The notes beneath the pieces are model-generated. The model was not told the DNA's origin. It saw only the letters and a program-made list of their open reading frames with translations, and did not search any database. From Mucilaginibacter empetricola (lineage in GTDB: Bacteria; Bacteroidota; Bacteroidia; Sphingobacteriales; Sphingobacteriaceae), in NCBI RefSeq assembly GCF_024808665.1, contig NZ_JANUBZ010000004.1, positions 310,001-374,000 of the forward strand: a stretch of DNA of 64,000 nucleotides. Direction: 5' to 3'. Positions within the stretch are counted from its first letter, which is position 1, and every line of letters begins with the position of its first letter. The position numbers and the translations under genes were made by a program. Shown here in pieces: positions 57,409 to 64,000 of the stretch.

Positions 57409-59162
57409 AGCGTTTTGCTCCTTTCTATCTTTTTGTAGTAAAGCTTCTCCTGTAGCAAAAAACGTTTGTGCAAAAACTCAGCAGGGTCGGCCTCCGCTTT
57501 TCTCAATAAAATATTACTGGCCAGTTCGCCGCTTTTATCTTTTGGCGGTGCTCCTCCCGGTGTTTTAGCTTCCTTTGCCCTATGTATATTTGTTGCAACC
57601 TCGTCAGATACGCGGTCGCCGAATTTTGGCAGGTTTTTCACCCTTGTATCCGAACTCAACTGATCGTCTTCCGATACCGGCTTATGCTCTTTTAAAGGAT
57701 CATCCTTGTGATTTTTTTTAGTGGCGATGTCCTTATCGCGCGTTTTTTTACCTATTGATTTTTGAGCATATTGCGTAATAGAATCAGTGCGTTTCTTTAT
57801 AGCTTTTGTTGCCGCCAGGCTGTTTTTAACAACGGTTTTTAAGGTAGAGTCGAGGAGTACCGCTTTATTAAAGGCAATTTCGGCAGCATCGTATCGCCCT
57901 TGTTTGGCAAGCGCTAGCCCCATGTTGTAATTGCCGGCAGCACTTGAGTCGAGTGCGAAAAGGTCAGCCGCCGCCGCATAGTTTCCGGCTTTAAAATAGG
58001 CTACCGCTTTATGTTTATCATCGTCAAAGCGTTCTGCCGCATCAGCATATTTACCCGCGTTTTGGAGCAATTGCCCCTGGTAATCTTTACTATACCACCA
58101 ATCGGGATTTTTTGATTTAAGGCCACAGGATGATAGCAGCAATGTACTAAACAACAGCAAACACCATTGAATGGTCCAGCCACGCCTGAACCAGAAGGCG
58201 GTTATCAGCAGTGCGGGATAGATCATCAGAAAACCCATATCGTCCCATTCTTTTGCATCCTTTTTCTTTTCCGATTCGAAATATAATTTCTTGCTTACCC
58301 TCTCGGCTATTGCTTTAACATCCGAATTATCTAGCGTTAGCGGCGTAATGATGATTTTATTGTTTTGTGCGAGGTTTTGAAGTACCGCAGGGTCCTGCCG
58401 GGAGATTATTTTTCTATATCCTGGAATAGGAGCGCCATTCGGCGTAGAAACCAATAGAATTTCTAAGTGATGGATGGAATTGGTAACCCAGGTACTTAGC
58501 TGCGCCGCTTCATCATTATCAATAGCATCAGTAATTAACAATACGGTACTTGGCGCTGTGATATGTTTCATCAGGGTATCTATCTGCTGCAATAAAACAG
58601 TGGTATTTGTACCCTGTACAGGCATAATGCGATTTGAAAGACTTTGTGCGTGAAATTTGATAATTTTATAATCGCTGGTAAAAGGTAAAACGGGGTGCGC
58701 CGTGCCTGCAAAAGCAATTAAGCCGGCCCGTGCCCGCGGATTGGCATCCAAAAAATCATTGATTTTAAATTTGGCTCGCTCAATGCGGTTGGGTTGGATA
58801 TCTGCCGTCATCATCGACCTTGAAAGATCCAAGGCAATCAAAACTGCCGCCTGTATTTTTTGACCCGGGATTTCCTTTTTCTTCCAGGTAGGGCCAGCCA
58901 GCCCGATGATCATGGAGCTTAGGCCGATTATAAAAAACAATATTGGCAACAATATTGCCCATCTGCTTCCCCGGTTGAACATAAAAGGGCGCAGCGGTTT
59001 GGCAATCATCGCTTTCCACCTCCGACGTTCTTTGTTGCCGATAATCAGCAATAATACAATCACGGCAAGTGGCACGAACAGATACAAAGCCTGGGGCCGG
59101 AGGAAGTGAAACTCCTTCCAGTCTATTTTTTTGATCGTATCTTTAAGCTCGTCCCAGTCCAT
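57402..59162 (-). CDS. batB: BatB-type VWA protein with C-terminal TPR (BatB/BatC fusion)
   Basis: A 586-residue membrane protein. Two N-terminal membrane segments are followed by a von Willebrand A domain (about 95-275) with an MIDAS motif DLSRSMM and the later LITDAIDND. A further membrane segment (SFWF-like RRGWTIQWCLLLFSTLLLSSCG) leads to TPR repeats (YADAAERFDDDKHKAVAYFKAGNYAAAADLFALD ... GRYDAAEIAFNKAVLLD) and a charged tail. In many genomes the VWA part (BatB) and TPR part (BatC) are separate; here they are one protein. Confidence 0.87.
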   Translation of the reverse strand: MDWDELKDTIKKIDWKEFHFLRPQALYLFVPLAVIVLLLIIGNKERRRWKAMIAKPLRPFMFNRGSRWAILLPILFFIIGLSSMIIGLAGPTWKKKEIPGQKIQAAVLIALDLSRSMMTADIQPNRIERAKFKINDFLDANPRARAGLIAFAGTAHPVLPFTSDYKIIKFHAQSLSNRIMPVQGTNTTVLLQQIDTLMKHITAPSTVLLITDAIDNDEAAQLSTWVTNSIHHLEILLVSTPNGAPIPGYRKIISRQDPAVLQNLAQNNKIIITPLTLDNSDVKAIAERVSKKLYFESEKKKDAKEWDDMGFLMIYPALLITAFWFRRGWTIQWCLLLFSTLLLSSCGLKSKNPDWWYSKDYQGQLLQNAGKYADAAERFDDDKHKAVAYFKAGNYAAAADLFALDSSAAGNYNMGLALAKQGRYDAAEIAFNKAVLLDSTLKTVVKNSLAATKAIKKRTDSITQYAQKSIGKKTRDKDIATKKNHKDDPLKEHKPVSEDDQLSSDTRVKNLPKFGDRVSDEVATNIHRAKEAKTPGGAPPKDKSGELASNILLRKAEADPAEFLHKRFLLQEKLYYKKIERSKTLW

Positions 59163-59167
59163 CGTCT

Positions 59168-60151
59168 TTATTTACTTTTTCTAAATAAACTAACTGTACC
59201 ATTCATCAACTGGCCAACAAGTACCAGCAATACTGACGCACCCAGCGGATACCAGTATAGTAATACCACAGGTTTGTAAGTCTCCTCATCATAAACAACA
59301 GGATGCAGTTTGTCGAGCGTGCTGTAAACCTGTTTTAACTGCCCCTGGTTCATGGCGTTGAAGTACTTTCCATCTGCAGTAACGGCGATTTCTCTCATCG
59401 TTTTTTCATCCAGATCATATCCACCACCATGGCCAGCCTTTCCAATGCCAATGGTGTAAATAATAATGGAATCTCTTTTAGCAGCCTGCGCTGCATCAAG
59501 CGGGGGGATTCCCTGACCGCTATCGATGCCGTCGGTAAGCAATAGCATTACTTTTTGTTTAATGGTATCTTCCTTAAATATTTTAGTGCTGTAAGCTATG
59601 GCATTGCCTATGCCTGTCATTTGCCCGGCCATGCCCACTTCTGTCTGATCCATCAGCCAGTCAACCGTTTCCAGATCAGTAGTGAAAGGTGACTGTAGAT
59701 ACGCGTTGCTGCCAAACATCACCAGGCCCACCTGGTCGCTTTTGCGATCTTTCACAAAGCCTTTCATAATTGATTTGATGGCACCCCAGCGGCTTAACCT
59801 TTTACCGTCAGCATACCAGTCAGTTGTAGCCATGCTGAATGAAATATCTGTTACGATGAGAAAACTCCGCACCGTTTTTGTTTTTTTTGCCGGTTTGCCC
59901 ACATACCTAGGTGAAGATGCTGCCGCCAGCAAACACAACCAGCACAGCACCAATATTAACCACGATAAGGGATTTTTACGACTTATCCAGGCCCGTTTTT
60001 TTGGCTTTTGCTCCGAAACCGATACAGACCGCCAAAAAAACGGCGCAATAATACCACTCCGCTTTTTTCGCAAAACAGGCGATATGGCGTATATTACAAT
60101 AGGTAATAAAGCCAGCAGAAAAACCCATTTGTAGGCTATCTCAAACTGCAT
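59168..60151 (-). CDS. batA: BatA-type VWA protein
   Basis: A 327-residue membrane protein with two N-terminal membrane segments, a VWA domain with MIDAS motif DISFSMA and MLLLTDGIDSGQ, and a C-terminal membrane segment (VLLYWYPLGASVLLVLVGQLM). It pairs with BatB. It overlaps the DUF4381 gene by 11 bp. Confidence 0.9.
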   Translation of the reverse strand: MQFEIAYKWVFLLALLPIVIYAISPVLRKKRSGIIAPFFWRSVSVSEQKPKKRAWISRKNPLSWLILVLCWLCLLAAASSPRYVGKPAKKTKTVRSFLIVTDISFSMATTDWYADGKRLSRWGAIKSIMKGFVKDRKSDQVGLVMFGSNAYLQSPFTTDLETVDWLMDQTEVGMAGQMTGIGNAIAYSTKIFKEDTIKQKVMLLLTDGIDSGQGIPPLDAAQAAKRDSIIIYTIGIGKAGHGGGYDLDEKTMREIAVTADGKYFNAMNQGQLKQVYSTLDKLHPVVYDEETYKPVVLLYWYPLGASVLLVLVGQLMNGTVSLFRKSK

Positions 60152-60623
60152 ACTTTCTTTTGTGTTTTTTTATCCATCGCCGGGCTTTGTTAGTGAAATT
60201 TGTCGCCTCATCTGCCGAAACCGATTTTTCGGAGGCATATATGTTTTGATTCAATAAAACCACATCGCTGTTGTCAAAAGATTTTTCGCGCCAGGTATTG
60301 TTAATAAACGCTATCCACTGATCGCCCCTTAAACCTGATACATGGTGACGGCCATAACGGGCCATCGCTATCTGTTTAATCAGCATTTGCGCCTGATAAA
60401 CCAACAGGTCAAATTCCTTTACTTGCGACAGGGTTTGTTCTGTATTATTTAAAAATTGCAGCGCATGCTTGCGATAGCGGTTCTTCCTATAGTATTTAAC
60501 CAGTAACCATGTGATTAAAGCAAGGAGCAATACAAGTAGGCCACCCAACACATACCAACCCGGTTGCTCAAAACTGAAGGGTACCGGAGGTGGCTCAATT
60601 AATTTCCCAACTTGCTGATCCAT
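60141..60623 (-). CDS. DUF4381 membrane protein
   Basis: A 160-residue protein with one membrane segment near residue 32 (WYVLGGLLVLLLALITWLLVKYYRKNRYRKHAL), then a cytosolic helical part with ARYGRHHVSGLRGDQWIAFIN, matching DUF4381. The family is regularly encoded between DUF58 and BatA genes. Function unknown; probably links the VWA proteins to the MoxR ATPase. Confidence 0.85.
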   Translation of the reverse strand: MDQQVGKLIEPPPVPFSFEQPGWYVLGGLLVLLLALITWLLVKYYRKNRYRKHALQFLNNTEQTLSQVKEFDLLVYQAQMLIKQIAMARYGRHHVSGLRGDQWIAFINNTWREKSFDNSDVVLLNQNIYASEKSVSADEATNFTNKARRWIKKHKRKYAV

Positions 60624-60652
60624 AATTTCTTTTATTTATTAGGATGATTTCT

Positions 60653-61606
60653 TTATCTTCTCAATAGCCTGCCCATGGATTGCATCACCTGATCTTCTAT
60701 AGTTTCTGTAGTATTAAAAAACACCATCGGAATGCGGTAACGATCAAACTCTTCGGTTAGGGTTTTGCGCATATCTGTAAAGTTTTTAGGGTATTTGGCG
60801 CCCCAGCGGTTTTTACTGTTCTGCCAGGCGATCTGTCGCTTACCATCGCTTAAAATGAGCTTACCGTCAGGTAGTTTTTCATCCAGTAAATCATAAATAT
60901 GGATAAGTATTACATCATTGTGATTACTCATATTGCGCAAATACTGCCTGGTTTGCTCGTCAATCATGGAGAAATCGCTGATTACGGTAATCACATAATC
61001 GTGCGTAACGGCAGCCTGTGTTCGTTGCAGCATGGTATTGAGCAGGCTGGTATTAGCTTGCACTGTTTTGCGTAATGGCAAAACCTTGTTACGGCTAACC
61101 ACGGTTTGCAAAAAATGCTGAACGAGTGCCTTGCTGCGTTTGGGCGCTATGTAATCATACCCTTCCTCATTAAAGACAATGCCGCCCACGCGATCACCCC
61201 GTTTAATGGTATAAAATGCGCTGACAGCCGCCGCATGCGCCGCCGATACCGATTTTACAAAACGCTGCGAACCAAAAAACATAAAGCTGCTTTGGTCAAC
61301 CACAATAAAAGTGGGGCGTTCTTTTTCTTCGTTAAAAACTTTTGAATGTGTTTTGCCTGTTCGGGCGGTTACGCGCCAGTCGATATTGCGGATATCATCA
61401 CCGGCTACATATTGCCGTACTTCTTCAAAGTCCAACCCCCTGCCTCTTAGTTTTGAGGTATGCCTGCCAGCCAGTATGGCATATACAGGATGTTTAGGTA
61501 GCAAACTGCCCGATTGCACCAAAAACTCATAGCGCATCAAATCCTGTAAAGTGGTAACCACTTCAACAGGGTAGGCTATTTCATTATTTTGTTTGAAACC
61601 GAGCAT
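60653..61606 (-). CDS. DUF58 protein (VWA-like)
   Basis: A 317-residue protein. The family signature LRGRGLDFEEVRQYVAGDDIRNIDWRVTARTGKTHSKVFNEEKERP is near residue 55, followed by a VWA-like core (FIVVDQSSFMFFG). It acts with MoxR ATPases. It follows the moxR gene after about 40 bp. Confidence 0.92.
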   Translation of the reverse strand: MLGFKQNNEIAYPVEVVTTLQDLMRYEFLVQSGSLLPKHPVYAILAGRHTSKLRGRGLDFEEVRQYVAGDDIRNIDWRVTARTGKTHSKVFNEEKERPTFIVVDQSSFMFFGSQRFVKSVSAAHAAAVSAFYTIKRGDRVGGIVFNEEGYDYIAPKRSKALVQHFLQTVVSRNKVLPLRKTVQANTSLLNTMLQRTQAAVTHDYVITVISDFSMIDEQTRQYLRNMSNHNDVILIHIYDLLDEKLPDGKLILSDGKRQIAWQNSKNRWGAKYPKNFTDMRKTLTEEFDRYRIPMVFFNTTETIEDQVMQSMGRLLRR

Positions 61607-61647
61607 GCTTTTTTAAGATAGATGAATGTTGAGCGTTTCGGTGGTTA

Positions 61648-62607
61648 TCAGGCTACCGCGACAACTTTTAGTAGTTCGTCAATAGCCGCATCGGGATTTA
61701 TACCTTCGGCATTGGCTTCGTAGCTTAAAATAAGGCGATGGCGGAGCACATCGTGCACTATAAAGCGAATATCATCAGGAGTTACATAGTCCCGGCCATC
61801 GAGCCAGGCAACAGCGCGTGAGCATTTGTCGATATTAATCGTACCACGGGGACTAGCACCATAATTTACCCATCGTTTTAAATCTTTGCTAAAAGTATCA
61901 GGGTAGCGGGTGGCGCCAATGAGGTCGACAATGTATTTTTCGGCCGGTTCTTTAACCTGTACGTTGTTTATGGCAGCGCGGGCATCGAAAATAACTTTTT
62001 GTGGTATTGGGTCGATTTTGGCTTCTTTGGTTTTTGATTCCTCCCTAACCAGCCGCATTATCTTGATTTCATCATCATTGCCCGGATAAGTAACCTGTAT
62101 CTTCATAATAAAACGATCAAGCTGAGCTTCGGGCAGGGGATAGGTACCTTCCTGCTCAATCGGATTTTGCGTAGCCAAAACCATAAACAAAGGCTCCATT
62201 TTGTGTGTTTTGCCCGCTACGGAAACCTGGCGCTCTTCCATAGCTTCCAGCAAGGCGGCCTGTACTTTTGCAGGAGCGCGGTTTATTTCATCGGCCAAAA
62301 TCAGGTTACTGAAAATTGGGCCGGGTTGAAATATAAATTTCTCTTTATCCTGGGGCTGATAGATCTCCGTACCGGTAACATCTGAGGGTAATAAATCGGG
62401 CGTAAACTGGATACGGCTCAATTTGCAATCGAGGTTTTTAGCTAAGCTTTTTACCGCCCTTGTTTTTGCAAGGCCGGGTAATCCTTCCAGCAGTACATTA
62501 CCATCGGTAAGCAGGCCGATTAAAATTTTGGTGATCACATCTTCCTGCCCTATAATATTTTCGGCAATACGACTCTTTAATTCCAGTATTTGCTCTTTTG
62601 TCGACAT
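61648..62607 (-). CDS. MoxR-family AAA+ ATPase
   Basis: About 319 residues when started at 62607 (MSTKEQILELKSRI); the open frame extends ten codons further. Walker A is LEGLPGLAKTRAVKSL, Walker B LILADEINRAPAKVQAALLEAMEE, sensor 1 LATQNPIEQEGTYPLPEAQLDRFI. It forms a ring that remodels proteins, with DUF58 and VWA partners as its usual companions, all encoded downstream in this operon. Confidence 0.93.
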   Translation of the reverse strand: MSTKEQILELKSRIAENIIGQEDVITKILIGLLTDGNVLLEGLPGLAKTRAVKSLAKNLDCKLSRIQFTPDLLPSDVTGTEIYQPQDKEKFIFQPGPIFSNLILADEINRAPAKVQAALLEAMEERQVSVAGKTHKMEPLFMVLATQNPIEQEGTYPLPEAQLDRFIMKIQVTYPGNDDEIKIMRLVREESKTKEAKIDPIPQKVIFDARAAINNVQVKEPAEKYIVDLIGATRYPDTFSKDLKRWVNYGASPRGTINIDKCSRAVAWLDGRDYVTPDDIRFIVHDVLRHRLILSYEANAEGINPDAAIDELLKVVAVA

Positions 62608-62694
62608 ATCCTGTGTTTTAGAAAAAGAAACAACCATACATCCTCGTATAAATAAAGGATGTATGATTGAATGCTGATGTTTAGTTTTTACAGC

Positions 62695-64000
62695 TTAATT
62701 TTTCATTTGCGGAGCGGGCACCGTTTTCATAATATCATCAATGGAGAATGATGCGGGGGCCTGTCGTGGTGGGAACTCCTTGTAAGTTGACATGTATAGC
62801 GCCACTTTTTCGACGGCAGGTAATATCAGGAAAGCATGTTTTACTGCCCAGTCTTCCCATGCTGCCGAGTTACCAGGAGCATACTCGTAAGGATCACTGA
62901 GCAGGTCAACAAATATTGGCGCCCTCATTTTAGTCATGGGCACGCGCCATACTTCCATACCATGTGCATCCTGTCTGGCAAAGGAATATTTAAAGCGTTC
63001 ATCCCTATAAGCTACCAGGTTACCATCATCATCAAAGTAAACAAATTCATGGCGCAACGTACCCGATTGTCCGCTCAGATAAGGAATCTGGTTATATCCA
63101 TCTAAATGCACCTTGAATTTTTTAGCCCCTTCGGTAACGCCTTTTGTTGCAGAAGTAGTCAGGTTCGGATCGCCACCTGCAGCTGCCACTAAGGTAGGGA
63201 GCCAGTCCTCAGCAGAAAACAAGCCAGTAAAGTTTGAACCTGGTTTAATAACTCCAGGCCAACGGATCAACGCGGGTACCCTGAAGGCGCCTTCGGTTTC
63301 CATATCTTTTTCACCTTTAAAAGGAGAAGCTCCAGCATCGGGCCACTGATTTTTCATAGCACCGTTATCGGTACTGTAAATTACTATAGTATTATCGGTA
63401 AGATGATTATCATCCAAAAATTTAAGCAAATCGCCAACCATGGCATCATGCTCGGTCATGCCGTCGGCCTGTAAACCCAAGCCGGTTTTTCCGTCTGATG
63501 ATGGTTTTAAGTGTGTGTATACGTGCATGCGGGTACTATTAAACCATACAAAGAATGGTTTGCCGGCTTTTACCTGCGTAGTCATGAAGTTTATTGCTGC
63601 TGCGTAAAACTCTTCATCTACAGTTTCCATTCTTTTTTTGGTAAGCGGGCCGGTATCTTCAATTTTACCATCAGCGGTCGAATGAATTACTCCGCGGGGG
63701 CCAAATTTCTTTTTAAATGCCTCTCCCTTTGGATAGTCAGGATTTTCGGGTTCTTCTTCAGCATTCAGGTGATACAGGTTACCAAAGAATTCGTCAAATC
63801 CATGTGCTGTAGGCAGATATTTATCCGCATCGCCCAGGTGGTTTTTGCCAAATTGCCCGCACATATAGCCCAAAGGCTTAAGGAATTCAGCAATCGTAGG
63901 ATCTTCTTTTTGCAGACCAACCGGTGCTCCCGGCAAAGCAACTTTGGTTAGACCGGTGCGGAAAGGGCATTGGCCGGTAATGAAGGCCGCGCGACCCGCT
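62695..64000 (-). CDS. arylsulfatase, N-terminus cut by window edge
   Basis: About 435 C-terminal residues; the frame is open to the right edge. It enters with AGRAAFITGQCPFRTGLTKVALPGAPVG, the segment that directly follows the catalytic residue in sulfatases of the C-x-A-x-R type, so the catalytic Cys should be two codons beyond the window. GQFGKNHLGD and STDNGA match the metal-site and substrate-site regions. No membrane segment is visible in the part seen. It hydrolyses a sulfate ester in the periplasm once its Cys becomes formylglycine. The FGE that can do this is encoded at the end of the same operon. Confidence 0.92.
   Translation of the reverse strand, partial: AGRAAFITGQCPFRTGLTKVALPGAPVGLQKEDPTIAEFLKPLGYMCGQFGKNHLGDADKYLPTAHGFDEFFGNLYHLNAEEEPENPDYPKGEAFKKKFGPRGVIHSTADGKIEDTGPLTKKRMETVDEEFYAAAINFMTTQVKAGKPFFVWFNSTRMHVYTHLKPSSDGKTGLGLQADGMTEHDAMVGDLLKFLDDNHLTDNTIVIYSTDNGAMKNQWPDAGASPFKGEKDMETEGAFRVPALIRWPGVIKPGSNFTGLFSAEDWLPTLVAAAGGDPNLTTSATKGVTEGAKKFKVHLDGYNQIPYLSGQSGTLRHEFVYFDDDGNLVAYRDERFKYSFARQDAHGMEVWRVPMTKMRAPIFVDLLSDPYEYAPGNSAAWEDWAVKHAFLILPAVEKVALYMSTYKEFPPRQAPASFSIDDIMKTVPAPQMKN

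Overview
The window looks like chromosome from a Bacteroidota bacterium of the Sphingobacteriaceae type (Mucilaginibacter/Pedobacter-like). Reasons: a SusC/SusD pair, TlpA, BatA/BatB/BatD and DUF6377-type proteins, AT-rich intergenic DNA, no consistent Shine-Dalgarno sequences, and promoters matching TTG/TTTG-N18-20-TAnnTTTG. The genus is an inference from protein style only. I see no phage, IS element or CRISPR array.

Region 1 (1-9930) is mixed housekeeping and accessory: the start of a rifampin ADP-ribosyltransferase (arr) cut by the left edge, a secreted serine hydrolase, an SDR without its catalytic Tyr/Lys, an ECF-like sigma factor, a large CheB-CheR-PAS-histidine kinase, a DoxX-like membrane protein, a DUF1801 protein and a normal SDR. 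A dispersed double-hairpin intergenic repeat occurs three times here.

Region 2 (about 9940-25200) is the most interesting part: a sulfur/cysteine island of four transcription units. Each is preceded by a palindrome centred on CTATAG (fullest form AAAATCTATAGATTTT), next to or over a promoter. The units are: (a) a 16-codon leader ORF ending in six consecutive Cys codons, then a phytanoyl-CoA-dioxygenase-like protein, a 25-codon ORF, a cation/H+ antiporter and a beta-carbonic anhydrase; (b) a family 2A encapsulin shell, its cysteine desulfurase cargo and an EpsC-type serine acetyltransferase; (c) a NifS-like PLP enzyme lacking the active-site Cys, a secreted PIG-L deacetylase, MetNIQ (with a 20-codon ORF overlapping metN) and an Rrf2-family regulator; (d) a tRNA-Cys with a bulged acceptor stem directly upstream of two secreted proteins, one TlpA-like. 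The inference is that the Rrf2 protein reads the four palindromes and that the Cys leader adds a translation-based cysteine sensor. Between (a) and (b) lie a TetR gene, a small membrane-protein gene with a matching pair of operators, and a compact four-way-junction inverted-repeat element.

Region 3 (25231-42713) centres on a trehalose/alpha-glucoside locus: an APH-fold sugar kinase and GH37 trehalase on the minus strand; a DUF6377-type regulator, SusC, SusD, a GyrI-like protein, a VCBS/UnbV lipoprotein and a GH65 enzyme on the plus strand, closed by a strong terminator and a 48-bp perfect palindrome.

Region 4 (42755-53505) is on the minus strand: a DNase II family protein, an AOC-barrel lipoprotein, then a promoter-led run of a kinase-like/Omp85 fusion, a GAF protein, an HD + Pycsar-effector-like membrane protein, a histidine phosphatase, a second Pycsar-effector-like protein, a PAP2 phosphatase and a conserved hypothetical.

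Region 5 (53676-64000) is a minus-strand operon running in from the right edge: sulfatase (truncated next to its catalytic Cys), MoxR, DUF58, DUF4381, BatA, BatB/C, BatD, a HAD phosphatase and a formylglycine-generating enzyme. It joins a sulfatase and its maturase to a complete MoxR/Bat module.
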